Shown piece after piece: positions 51,581 to 59,823 of a stretch of DNA of 64,000 bases. The stretch is from assembly GCA_964251665.1 (NCBI GenBank), contig CAXUKO010000011.1, positions 124,001-188,000 of the forward strand. The letters run 5' to 3'. Origin of the DNA: JBBQLG01 sp964251665 (GTDB lineage: Bacteria; Bacteroidota; Bacteroidia; Cytophagales; Spirosomataceae). The notes below the pieces were generated by a model. That model searched no databases. It saw only the letters and a program-made list of their open reading frames with translations, and was not told where the DNA came from. The stretch's first letter is position 1. Each line of letters opens with the position of its first letter. The position numbers and the translations under genes are program-made.

Positions 51581-52168
51581 TCAGGCAATGGACAGCCGGG
51601 GGTACCGGGATTGAAGCCACTCAAACCCACCGAACAGCAGGGCACCATACCCCAGCGTACCGGCCAGGAAATTTCGCATATACGGAAATCCCTGAATGTA
51701 AGTCTGTTGCAAGCCAGCCCAGTCGCGGGTAAAAGGCGTGTTCGTCCGTAAATCCAGACCGCCACCCAGCCACACGCTGAAATCCACCAACAGCCAGTAG
51801 GAAAGCCCGGACAAGACGGCTGCACCGGCCACCGTACGGACAGACACCGTTTTAAGTAGTGTTTGGCCATAACCAACCAGGAGCGCGAAAACACCGTAAA
51901 TCCAGTACCAGCCATTGTACATAATACCGTACTGCCCCCGAAAAATAAACGTGTTGATCAGCAGGTCACTGACCAGGAGAGTTAGCAGCGGGAACGTGTA
52001 GGCTTTCCATTTTGCGCCAAAATAGGCACCGCCGAACAGAGCCATAGCACCAACAGGCGTGACATTGGATAACGGTGTGAGCTGGCCTGCCCCCATCACC
52101 CGCAGCCCGGCAACGAGCACGATGAACAGCAACAGGACGCCGAAGCGGGGATTAACGACTGACTTCAT
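51581..52168 (-). CDS. DUF6580-like membrane protein of the B12 operon
   Basis: A 195-residue protein with about five hydrophobic segments (for example VLLLFIVLVAGLRVMGAG and WIYGVFALLVGYG). It is a paralog of the protein at 18595-19137: TPVGAMALFGGAYF, a KW, LLTLLVSDLLI, DFSVWLGGGL and a final LLFGGFEWLQSRYPRL align with it. It lies between the TonB receptor and the BtuF-like gene, where other bacteria carry BtuC. It therefore may serve as the inner-membrane carrier for corrinoids; this is inference. Confidence 0.75.
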   Translation of the reverse strand: MKSVVNPRFGVLLLFIVLVAGLRVMGAGQLTPLSNVTPVGAMALFGGAYFGAKWKAYTFPLLTLLVSDLLINTFIFRGQYGIMYNGWYWIYGVFALLVGYGQTLLKTVSVRTVAGAAVLSGLSYWLLVDFSVWLGGGLDLRTNTPFTRDWAGLQQTYIQGFPYMRNFLAGTLGYGALLFGGFEWLQSRYPRLSIA

Positions 52169-52220
52169 TGGTTTCTGAGGATTGATTGTTGATTATGAAT
52201 TACAGATTAAATCCGATGGG

Positions 52221-54182
52221 TTACCAGTTGACCCGAACACCGGCCATAACATTGAACCGGCGCGTGTTGTACCCATACGCATCAACGTAGCGGGCATCGA
52301 ATACATTTCGCAGATCGGCATACAGCCGGACACCCGACAGCACCCGATATTCGCCGTACACGTCCACAGTTGAGTAGGCTGCCAGGGTGACATTTTCGGT
52401 CTGGAATGTGGCGTCATTATAAAAGCGGTCCGTCCGCTGTCCCACACTCCGCAAGGTCGCGCTCACAAACGCTTTAGGATTAAACTGATACCCGACGCCA
52501 AGGTTTCCCATCACTTTGGGCCGACGAAACAGATTATTGTACGTGGTATCGCGCTCGCTTACTTTCGTTGTCACGGCACCCTGCAACAGCGTCAGGTTGC
52601 CCCATACCGAGAACCGGCGTGCCTGTACCTGTCCCTCAACTTCCCAGCCATGATCGTGCTGCCGGTCGAAATTAATGTACCGGCCGTAGGGATCGACGTT
52701 CAGCGACTGGAAGAAAATCACATCGCGGATTCTTCGGTCGAAGTACAGCACCCGGAGATTGGACCGTTTGTCTTTGGCATATACCTGCGTACCCACCTCT
52801 ACGGACTGGCTCTTTTCGGGGTTTAATGACCGGTTGCCATACGGCGAATAAAGCTGATACAGCGACGGTACGCGGAACCCTGACGACGCATTGACGAATA
52901 CCTTTACCTGCTGATTAAGGACGTACGATGGGTTGAACGAATACGTGCTGTTGGTACCGTAGAGCGAATGCCGGTTTAACCGGCCGCCCACTTCCAGAAA
53001 GAAGCCAACATCTGTTTTCAATAACCCTGATGCATATACGCTGACCTGACTCGTCCGGGCCGAGTCAGACCCGATGGGTGGCGACGCATAAGGCCCGTAA
53101 CTGCTGATGGACAGATACGACTGATCCAGGTTATTGAACCGATAATCGGCACCCGTAACCAGTTCGACTGGCCCAAGTTTTACGGAATTGTACAGTTCCG
53201 CGAACTGGGTTTTACCGGCGTAGGTACCTTTACTGTATATCTCGGAAGCCCCCGGTTCGACATGCAGTGAGTCGTTGAGGTAATCCCGGCGGCTGTAGCT
53301 ATACGCGTAATTGGCTACCAAACGGCCTTTTCCATAGTTATAATCCAGTCCGGTGGCCCCCATTCGGTAAGTGTTACCGGTTGTGTAATCCTTCTCATCG
53401 GCAAATGCCCCGGCATCGACGTCATTCTTGTAGTAAGACAATACACCCCGCAGTTTTAGAGTCAATTGGGGAGTCAGATGAATGCCTATGTTGGACAGCA
53501 GCGTATTCTGGCGGATACCGTCCGGGTCAAACCCCCGGTTACCTGCTGAATCAGTTGCCGACGAAAATCCCTTGGATTGCAGCCGGGTGTATTGAACGTT
53601 GTAATAAAAACGGGCTGTTGACCCATTAACACCCGCCGTGAGTCGCTGCGTGCCGTAGCTGCCAACGTTTAGCGATGCGGACCCGCCAAACGGCTTTTTA
53701 GCAGCACTGCCTTTTCGAGTGAAAATATTGATCACCCCGGCCACCGCATCTGAGCCGTACAGCGTCGATTGGGCACCTTTCAGAATCTCGATGCGCTCAC
53801 ATTCACCAACGGTAAGCAGGTTAAGGTCGAACACCGGCGCAACGCCGGAGGGGTCATACACCGGAATCCCATCGAGTAGAATCAGCGTATTACCCGACCC
53901 GGCTCCGCGCATAAATACATCCTGCTGCGTGCCGTACGTACTTTGGGCACCCACAATCATCACGCCCGCCTGCCGGGAAAGCAATTCGCTGACCGTCTGC
54001 GTGGCGTAGTGTTGCAGAACGGAATCGGATAAGACAGTAACGACTTTGCCGGTTTGGGATAATTTCTGCTCGACCTTGTTGGCTGTGACGGTAACCTCGT
54101 CGAGCTGGAGGGTTTTCTGTTGTGCCGAAGCCCATAGGGGGAGAGCAATCAGGGCAGAAAGGTAAACAATTGAAAAGCGCAT
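52221..54182 (-). CDS. btuB: TonB-dependent cobalamin receptor (BtuB-like)
   Basis: A 653-residue outer-membrane receptor. A signal peptide (residues 1-20, ending in ASAQQ) precedes a TonB-box-like DEVTVTA at about residues 26-33. The plug is visible through VLSDSVLQHYATQTVSELLSRQAGV, DVFMRGAGSGNTLILLDGIPVYD and RIEILKGAQSTLYGSDAVAGVINIFTRKG. The barrel ends in Phe/Trp-like strands with VMAGVRVNW. It is the first gene after the riboswitch, so cobalamin or cobinamide is the likely ligand. Length fits BtuB. Confidence 0.9.
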   Translation of the reverse strand: MRFSIVYLSALIALPLWASAQQKTLQLDEVTVTANKVEQKLSQTGKVVTVLSDSVLQHYATQTVSELLSRQAGVMIVGAQSTYGTQQDVFMRGAGSGNTLILLDGIPVYDPSGVAPVFDLNLLTVGECERIEILKGAQSTLYGSDAVAGVINIFTRKGSAAKKPFGGSASLNVGSYGTQRLTAGVNGSTARFYYNVQYTRLQSKGFSSATDSAGNRGFDPDGIRQNTLLSNIGIHLTPQLTLKLRGVLSYYKNDVDAGAFADEKDYTTGNTYRMGATGLDYNYGKGRLVANYAYSYSRRDYLNDSLHVEPGASEIYSKGTYAGKTQFAELYNSVKLGPVELVTGADYRFNNLDQSYLSISSYGPYASPPIGSDSARTSQVSVYASGLLKTDVGFFLEVGGRLNRHSLYGTNSTYSFNPSYVLNQQVKVFVNASSGFRVPSLYQLYSPYGNRSLNPEKSQSVEVGTQVYAKDKRSNLRVLYFDRRIRDVIFFQSLNVDPYGRYINFDRQHDHGWEVEGQVQARRFSVWGNLTLLQGAVTTKVSERDTTYNNLFRRPKVMGNLGVGYQFNPKAFVSATLRSVGQRTDRFYNDATFQTENVTLAAYSTVDVYGEYRVLSGVRLYADLRNVFDARYVDAYGYNTRRFNVMAGVRVNW

Positions 54183-54317
54183 TCATCAGGCTGTTTTGGT
54201 GAAACAATGATGAACCTGCGGAGTAAAAAAGAAATGAAAGAGATGCAAATAGCCGGTTCGTTTCCGATCTCTGCGTAATCAGCGTGCACACCGATTAACC
54301 CTTGTTCGGAGCAGAAA

Positions 54318-54348
54318 GGCCGGAAAAACAGCCTTCCATTCCCGGCTT
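54318..54348 (-). promoter_or_regulatory. Possible expression platform of the riboswitch
   Basis: On the minus strand GCCGG and CCGGC can pair around an 18-nt loop, followed by a short T-containing stretch, between the aptamer and btuB. Weak as a terminator. Confidence 0.35.
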
Positions 54349-54375
54349 TTCACCCGAAAGCTCGGAAAATGAATG

Positions 54376-54541
54376 CGTCCGGGGCAGGTCTTCTGGCTTA
54401 TTTCACTACCGGCGCCTTCCCATCTTTCAGACAGTGGCTTGTGTGCCGGTAGCTGGTTGCGAAACTTACAGCTACGGGGATAGCCCCGGATTTACACCGG
54501 GTTCCCTTTTAATCCGGCGACGTGACCACCGGAACCTTAAA
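54376..54541 (-). promoter_or_regulatory. Cobalamin riboswitch
   Basis: On the minus strand the element reads from GGTTCCGG through a long paired arm containing TAAATCCGGGGCTATCCCC, the core GTAGCTGTAAG, GCCACTG (54432-54438) and the B12 box AAGCCAGAAGACCTGCC (54383-54399). These match the class I cobalamin aptamer in order and spacing. It is upstream of btuB and presumably represses the operon when B12 is plentiful. Confidence 0.95.
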
Positions 54542-54548
54542 CGCGGGG

Positions 54549-54556
54549 CAAAGGTA
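54549..54556 (-). promoter_or_regulatory. Predicted -7 element for the B12 operon
   Basis: TACCTTTG on the minus strand, followed by CCCC as before rpsF; it lies just upstream of the riboswitch, giving a start at or near its 5' end. Confidence 0.55.
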
Positions 54557-54749
54557 CGGGTTTTACCGCACCCCCTGTCCATTTCCCTGAAAAAAGCAGA
54601 CAGAACGCGAAGAACCCACAATCGCCTGAGTGCGGTTTTTGTCACAGAAACCCGACTGGTAAACTCTACTCCCTTCAACAGGAGAGGAAGGTGGGGGTGA
54701 GGTGAACCTCTTTTTTTGTAGTTTGCGGGCCTAATAAACAGCATACCTC

Positions 54750-56384
54750 GTGAGAATAGGCATTTTTTTCGGTGGTCCGGCGCGTGAGCGGGAAGTTTCA
54801 TTTGCCGGTGGCCGCACAGCACTGGCCCATATCGATAAGTCATTATTTGAGCCCGTTCTGGTGTTTGTGAGCGGTTGGGGGCGGTTCTATAAAGTCGAAC
54901 CGGACTTTCTGAACCATGCTTCCATCCGGGATGCGCTGACGCAGATGGATGGGTTTTCGGTGTACGATGAGTCGATGGACGAGGACGCCTTTGCCAATGC
55001 TGAACCCATTGAGCCGGAATGGTTTGAGGATGAGTTCGATATGGCGTTTCTGGCTATGCACGGCCCCGATTGTGAAGACGGCGCGATTCAGGGCCTGCTG
55101 GAATGGCACAAAATGCCCTACACCGGACCGGGGCTAATGGGCTCGGCGGTGGGTATCAACAAAATTCTGCAAAACGAATTGATCGCACTGGTGAATGGGC
55201 AGCAGAAAAAAACGGCAACTATAGACCGCGACGCCTGGGAGCAGAGCGATAAACCGGCTTTTTTTCAGTCGCTGACGACGCATCTGGGCCTTCCCATCGT
55301 GGTGAAAGCTCCGCATCAGGGCTCGTCAATTGGCGTGTCTATCGTGCGGGAGAACGATTTCGATACGTTTGCCAAAGCCGTTGAACAGTGCTTTTTCACC
55401 CTGAAAATTGACCTCAACGACTGGAAAACAAAGCCCGAAGCCGAACAGCGGGCGTTTGCCCAAACCATCGCCAACCTCGATGAGAGCATTGGTTACCCGG
55501 TCGTGATTGAGCAAACCGGCGAGTACATCACCAACCCGGCTGATTTGCTGGCTAAACTGGCTATTATTCCGTCGGCTCAGCCTATTACGCTGGCGTCCGT
55601 CAATGCAGAGGATGAGGTCTTGTTCGAGGAGTTTATTACCGGACAGGAGTTCTCGTGTGGCGTTATTCAGGACGATGCGGGCGTGGCTATTGCCCTGCCA
55701 CCCACCGAAATCTACAACGTGACCTCCTTCGATTTTAAGTCGAAATATCAGTCGAATACGACTAAAAAGCGGATTCCAGTGGAAACCTCGCTGGAAAATA
55801 ACCGCAAAATTCAGTTAGCAGTAGCCGATGTATTTACGAAGCTCGGCATTAATGTCTACTCGCGGATTGACGGCTTCCTGACGCCCGAGCGCGACGGTGA
55901 TCCGGGTAAAGTGCTGCTCCACGATCCCAACACCATTCCTGGTATGTCGCCCGCGTCGCTGATTTTTAAGCAGATGGCCGAGATCGGCATGAACCTGACC
56001 GAATCGCTGACCTACCTCATCCGGCAGTCGCTGCGGGAGCGTATCCGAACGGGAAAAGATACGTTCCGGCTTAAGCAGCTGCTGAAAGATCTCGATACCC
56101 GGTTGGAACTCCGCAAGGACCGTCCCGAACGCCTGGTCACGTTTGGGGCATCAGATGAGGAATTTGTGGCCGCTAAGACTGCCTATAATCAGATTGCTGC
56201 GCTGGGTGAAGAAAAGCCCGTACTGGTGTATGCAAAATCGGAAACGGAGCAGGTCCCGGTGCCCGTCCATTTCCTGATGAAAGAAACACTACCTGATCTG
56301 GAAGCGGCTCTGAGCCAACCCCGGCATCAGTTGTTGGTTGAAACGGCAGCAGCGGCCGCGCACATTACCACACTGTATCTGTAG
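54750..56384 (+). CDS. ddl: Extended D-alanine--D-alanine ligase-like ATP-grasp protein
   Basis: A 544-residue ATP-grasp enzyme starting at GTG 54750. It carries FFGGPAREREVSFAGG at the N-terminus (the Ddl-type motif), KAPHQGSSIGVSI for the phosphate loop, SFDFKSKYQ near the substrate site, RIDGFL and HDPNTIPGMSP where typical Ddl has NTxPGM. The usual length is 300-370. Here an insertion at about residues 210-290 and a C-terminal extension from about 440 make it longer. It may be a true peptidoglycan Ddl or a relative with another substrate. It follows the riboswitch region on the opposite strand; no partner gene. Confidence 0.8.
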   Translation: MRIGIFFGGPAREREVSFAGGRTALAHIDKSLFEPVLVFVSGWGRFYKVEPDFLNHASIRDALTQMDGFSVYDESMDEDAFANAEPIEPEWFEDEFDMAFLAMHGPDCEDGAIQGLLEWHKMPYTGPGLMGSAVGINKILQNELIALVNGQQKKTATIDRDAWEQSDKPAFFQSLTTHLGLPIVVKAPHQGSSIGVSIVRENDFDTFAKAVEQCFFTLKIDLNDWKTKPEAEQRAFAQTIANLDESIGYPVVIEQTGEYITNPADLLAKLAIIPSAQPITLASVNAEDEVLFEEFITGQEFSCGVIQDDAGVAIALPPTEIYNVTSFDFKSKYQSNTTKKRIPVETSLENNRKIQLAVADVFTKLGINVYSRIDGFLTPERDGDPGKVLLHDPNTIPGMSPASLIFKQMAEIGMNLTESLTYLIRQSLRERIRTGKDTFRLKQLLKDLDTRLELRKDRPERLVTFGASDEEFVAAKTAYNQIAALGEEKPVLVYAKSETEQVPVPVHFLMKETLPDLEAALSQPRHQLLVETAAAAAHITTLYL

Positions 56385-56388
56385 TTCC

Positions 56389-56424
56389 CAACGGCCTCTA
56401 CCTGCCTGGAGGCAGAGGCCGTTG
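56389..56424 (+). terminator. Hairpin after ddl
   Basis: CAACGGCCTCT pairs with AGAGGCCGTTG around a 14-nt loop; no long T-run, so termination is uncertain. Confidence 0.45.
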
Positions 56425-56509
56425 GTTTGCGGGCTACAGCAACCAAATGGTGGAAGAAAGATTTACCATTAAAATAATCAGCCTGATTGAAACAGTTTTC
56501 GAAAATTAA

Positions 56510-56521
56510 ATGTATATACAT
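56510..56521. promoter_or_regulatory. Palindrome upstream of YceI
   Basis: ATGTATATACAT, a perfect 12-bp palindrome 53 bp before the YceI start in an AT-rich stretch. A possible operator for a MarR- or other dimeric regulator; no regulator gene is adjacent. Confidence 0.35.
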
Positions 56522-56573
56522 CAAATGTCAGTGTCGCTGACTTTAAACGCTATAACCAAAACGCACAACGATC

Positions 56574-57122
56574 ATGGAAGCACAAACCACCTCCACAACA
56601 ACCTGGGTCATTGACCCATTGCACTCTGAAGTGCAGTTCAAAGTAAAACACCTGATGGTGTCGACTGTAACAGGGCAGTTCACTCAGTACGAAGGCAGTC
56701 TGGAAATGGCTGGCGACGATTTCGCCGATGCCAACATCAACTTCTCGGCCGACATCGACAGCATCAGCACGGGCAACGAACAACGCGATGGTCACTTGAA
56801 ATCGCCGGAGTTTTTTGATGCTGAACAGTTTCCTAAACTGACATTTGAATCGACCGGAATGACCAAAACCGGCAGTGATACCTACAAATTAGATGGCCAC
56901 CTGACCCTGCATGGCGTGACGAAGCCAGTAACCCTTAACGTTGAATACGGCGGACAGATGCAGGACTTCTACGGCAATACAAAGGCTGGTTTTGAAGTAA
57001 CGGGCGTCATCAAACGCAAAGAATTTGGCCTCACCTGGGATGGCGTTACCGAAGCGGGTGGCGTAGTCGTGAGCGACGACGTAAAATTGCTGATGAATAT
57101 TCAGGTAGCGAAACAGGCATAA
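56574..57122 (+). CDS. YceI-family protein
   Basis: A 182-residue lipocalin-like protein. The family core is seen in TWVIDPLHSEVQFKVKHLMVSTVTGQFTQYEGSL, DINSISTGNEQRDGHLKSPEFFDAEQFPKLTFEST and LTLHGVTKPVTLNVEYGG. Unlike periplasmic YceI there is no signal peptide, so this is a cytoplasmic isoprenoid-binding type. A hairpin terminator follows. Its palindrome upstream suggests regulated expression. Confidence 0.9.
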   Translation: MEAQTTSTTTWVIDPLHSEVQFKVKHLMVSTVTGQFTQYEGSLEMAGDDFADANINFSADIDSISTGNEQRDGHLKSPEFFDAEQFPKLTFESTGMTKTGSDTYKLDGHLTLHGVTKPVTLNVEYGGQMQDFYGNTKAGFEVTGVIKRKEFGLTWDGVTEAGGVVVSDDVKLLMNIQVAKQA

Positions 57123-57144
57123 CCCTTTGTTTTACTGCGTTTTA

Positions 57145-57183
57145 GTAGAAGGTCCCTGATCGTTTCGATCAGGGACCTTCTAC
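57145..57183 (+). terminator. Perfect 18-bp terminator of YceI
   Basis: Bases 57145-57162 pair exactly with 57166-57183 around TTT, followed by a T-rich stretch. Confidence 0.85.
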
Positions 57184-57216
57184 TTTTTACAGCTATTCGC
57201 TGGTTTACGCATTGGG

Positions 57217-57247
57217 CTTGCCAAGCTGATAAGGAGTTGTAATTTTG
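57217..57247 (+). promoter_or_regulatory. Predicted promoter of the DUF4160 gene
   Basis: CTTG at 57217-57220, a 19-nt spacer and TAATTTTG at 57240-57247, 35 nt before the ATG. Confidence 0.55.
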
Positions 57248-57281
57248 GCGGAATAACATCCATTTCCGCGCTGACTCCTTC

Positions 57282-57515
57282 ATGTCAGAAATTTTTAGAG
57301 TATTTGGCTTCCGATTTTTGTTTTATAACAACGACCACTTGCTGGTTCATGTCCACGTTAGAAACAGTGATGGCGAAGCCCGGTTTTCTATAAATCCCGT
57401 TCAGCTTATTGGACAACCGGGGTATGAAATCCAAGGACCTAAAATTGCAGAAGGTCTCATTGAAGAAAATGAAGACATTATCGAACAACGCCGGAAAGAA
57501 TTTTTTCGGCAGTAA
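57282..57515 (+). CDS. DUF4160-family protein
   Basis: A 77-residue small protein. The pattern FGFRFLFYNNDHLLVHVHVRNSDGEARFSINP matches DUF4160, whose H-x-H-V motif is at residues about 23-26. The family is found next to DUF2442 proteins and is predicted to be part of type II toxin-antitoxin-like pairs. It is 9 nt from the next gene and has its own promoter. Activity is not established for this protein. Confidence 0.75.
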   Translation: MSEIFRVFGFRFLFYNNDHLLVHVHVRNSDGEARFSINPVQLIGQPGYEIQGPKIAEGLIEENEDIIEQRRKEFFRQ

Positions 57516-57524
57516 GCTTTCACT

Positions 57525-57758
57525 ATGAATACCGATAATTTTACCGCTCAGCGTGTTTGGTTCGATCAGATACGTGTGTACGTCGAGCTGAATGATGGCC
57601 GGGTGATTGGTAGTCCGCTGGCTTGGTTCCCCCGTTTGCAGCACGCTACGCCTGATCAACGCAACCGCTTTGAACTCGTGGCAGGTGGTTATGGTATCCA
57701 TTGGGCTGAATTGGACGAAGACCTGACAGCGGGTGGATTCCTGACTTTTTCACGCTGA
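57525..57758 (+). CDS. DUF2442-family protein
   Basis: A 77-residue protein. AQRVWFDQIRVYVELNDGRVIGSPLAWFPRLQHATPDQRNRFELVAGGYGIHWAELDEDLT follows the family, in which IGSPL and IHWxxLDEDL are typical. It is immediately downstream of DUF4160. The two families often occur together as a module. The C-terminal FLTFSR ends the protein soon after the family core. Confidence 0.8.
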   Translation: MNTDNFTAQRVWFDQIRVYVELNDGRVIGSPLAWFPRLQHATPDQRNRFELVAGGYGIHWAELDEDLTAGGFLTFSR

Positions 57759-57818
57759 CTCACAAAACCAAGACAACTCCTTATACGCGTTACCCGAAAC
57801 TTTATTCGATAGCAAAAC

Positions 57819-59576
57819 ATGACAACCCAGTTCGATTCCCAAACCCAACGCCGTATCGATCAGTGGCTCGACGGTAATTACGATGCCGATTCCAAAGCTA
57901 CCATTCACAACCTGATGGACGCAGGCAACACCACCGAGTTGACGGACTCGTTCTACCGTGATCTCGAATTCGGAACGGGTGGTCTGCGCGGTGTTATTGG
58001 TGTCGGCTCCAACCGCATGAACCGCTACACCGTGGGTGCGGCTACGCAGGGGTTTGCCAATTACCTGAATCAGGCGTTCCCCGGTCAGGATGTGAGTGTC
58101 GCTATTGCGCACGATAGCCGCCGGATGAGTCCCGAATTTGCCCGGATTGCGGCCGATATTTTCTCGGCGAATGGCATTAAGGTGTACCTCTTCAGCGATT
58201 TGCGCCCAACGCCGGAGCTATCCTTTGCTATTCGGCAATTGGGTTGTCAGGGGGGCGTTGTGGTAACGGCATCGCACAACCCGCCGGAGTACAATGGCTA
58301 CAAAGTGTACTGGAACGACGGGTCGCAGGTGGTGGCACCGCACGATGCAGGCATCATTGCGGAGGTAAGCAACGTGACGTCGGTGGATGATATTAAGTTT
58401 GACGGCGTTCCCGAGAAAATTCAGTTGATCGATGAAGACATCGACGCTCCGTACGTAGCGCGTCTGGTCGCCAATTCGATTAACCCCGATGCCATTAAGC
58501 GGCAGGCCGATCTGAATATCGTTTACACGCCGATTCACGGAACAGGCATCACGCTGGTGCCACGTACCCTGGAAGCGCTTGGCTTTACCAACGTGCATAT
58601 CGTTGAGCAGCAGGCCGTGCCGGATGGTAACTTCCCGACCGTGAAATCGCCAAACCCGGAGGAGCGCGACGCCATGAAACTCGCCCTCGATCTGGCCAAT
58701 TCGCTCAACGCCGACCTCGTGATGGCAACTGACCCAGATGCCGACCGGGTGGGTGTGGGCGCCCGCAATCATCACGGCGAATTTGAACTGCTCAATGGCA
58801 ATCAGGTGGCCAGTCTGCTGATTTATTACCTGCTGCGGGCCTGGAAAGAAGCCGGTAAACTGACGGGTAAGGAGTTCGTGGCCAAAACTATAGTAACGAC
58901 CGACCTGATCGATAAAATCTGTGCCAATAACAACGTCACCTGCTACAACACCCTGACCGGCTTTAAATACATTGCCGCTGTCATTCGCGAACTCGAGGGC
59001 AAAGAGCAGTTTATCGGCGGGGGCGAAGAAAGTTACGGCTACCTCATCGGCGATTTCGTCCGGGATAAAGACGCCATTGCGAGCTGCGCCATGATTGCTG
59101 AACTTACGGCCTACGCCAAAGACAAAGGCCTGAGTCTGTTCGATCTGCTGATGGAGATGTATCAGGAGAACGGGTTCTACTACGAAGCAATGGTGTCGCT
59201 GACCAAAAAAGGCAAGGAAGGTGCCGAACAGATTCAGCAGATGATGGCTGGCTTCCGGGCGAATCCGCCCCAGATGATTGCCGGTTCGCGGGTGTTGCGG
59301 GTAGATGATTACCAGGCCCTGACCCGGCTGCACCTCGACCCGGACGAAACTACGGGCATCGAAGCTGGTCGTATGGGTATCGAAGCGTCGAATGTGTTGC
59401 AATTCTTTACCGAAGACGGCACGAAAGTATCGGCGCGGCCATCGGGTACGGAGCCTAAAATCAAATTCTACGTCAGCGTTACCGAGCCGCTGACGCACAA
59501 AGACGCCTTCGACGAAACCTACGAGCAGCTCAAAGCAAAAGTGCAGCGCGTGGTTGATGATCTGAATCTGGTGTAG
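57819..59576 (+). CDS. Phospho-sugar mutase (phosphoglucomutase/phosphomannomutase)
   Basis: A 585-residue alpha-D-phosphohexomutase of the PGM2-like length. The phosphoserine loop is TASHNPPEYNGYK (Ser near residue 150), the metal loop DPDADRVG is near residue 308, the sugar loop GGGEESYG near residue 406 and the phosphate loop RPSGTEPKIK near residue 548. It interconverts hexose 1- and 6-phosphates. It is in a single-gene unit, ending with a 27-bp hairpin. Confidence 0.9.
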   Translation: MTTQFDSQTQRRIDQWLDGNYDADSKATIHNLMDAGNTTELTDSFYRDLEFGTGGLRGVIGVGSNRMNRYTVGAATQGFANYLNQAFPGQDVSVAIAHDSRRMSPEFARIAADIFSANGIKVYLFSDLRPTPELSFAIRQLGCQGGVVVTASHNPPEYNGYKVYWNDGSQVVAPHDAGIIAEVSNVTSVDDIKFDGVPEKIQLIDEDIDAPYVARLVANSINPDAIKRQADLNIVYTPIHGTGITLVPRTLEALGFTNVHIVEQQAVPDGNFPTVKSPNPEERDAMKLALDLANSLNADLVMATDPDADRVGVGARNHHGEFELLNGNQVASLLIYYLLRAWKEAGKLTGKEFVAKTIVTTDLIDKICANNNVTCYNTLTGFKYIAAVIRELEGKEQFIGGGEESYGYLIGDFVRDKDAIASCAMIAELTAYAKDKGLSLFDLLMEMYQENGFYYEAMVSLTKKGKEGAEQIQQMMAGFRANPPQMIAGSRVLRVDDYQALTRLHLDPDETTGIEAGRMGIEASNVLQFFTEDGTKVSARPSGTEPKIKFYVSVTEPLTHKDAFDETYEQLKAKVQRVVDDLNLV

Positions 59577-59649
59577 CAGCCTGACAGACCGCTAAATACT
59601 CATCTGTTTGTATGCTTTTGTTTTAATACGTTACGGATAATACTCAAAA

Positions 59650-59709
59650 ATAAATTCCGTAAAAAAACCGCCTGAATTGTATTTCAGGCGGTTTTTTTAC
59701 GGAATTTAT
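59650..59709. terminator. Perfect 27-bp hairpin after the mutase gene
   Basis: Bases 59650-59676 pair exactly with 59683-59709 around a 6-nt loop; A- and T-runs lie within the stem, so it can serve both strands. Confidence 0.85.
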
Positions 59710-59823
59710 GCGTGTTGGCTATCACTATTCTGCGAACGCAGATCAGCAGGTATTAGATTAGGCAGGACGAGTGCTTTTGCAGGAAGTACTTAAGTGAACC
59801 TTCTATCTAAACATGCACGAATC

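Noticed and set aside
50081..54182. Complete BtuCDF transporter in the operon
   Set aside because: Only a BtuF-like protein is present; no permease with BtuC motifs or ABC ATPase with Walker/signature motifs was found.
58218..59498. 426-codon minus-strand ORF
   Set aside because: Shadow of the phosphohexomutase gene, whose motifs are all present on the plus strand.
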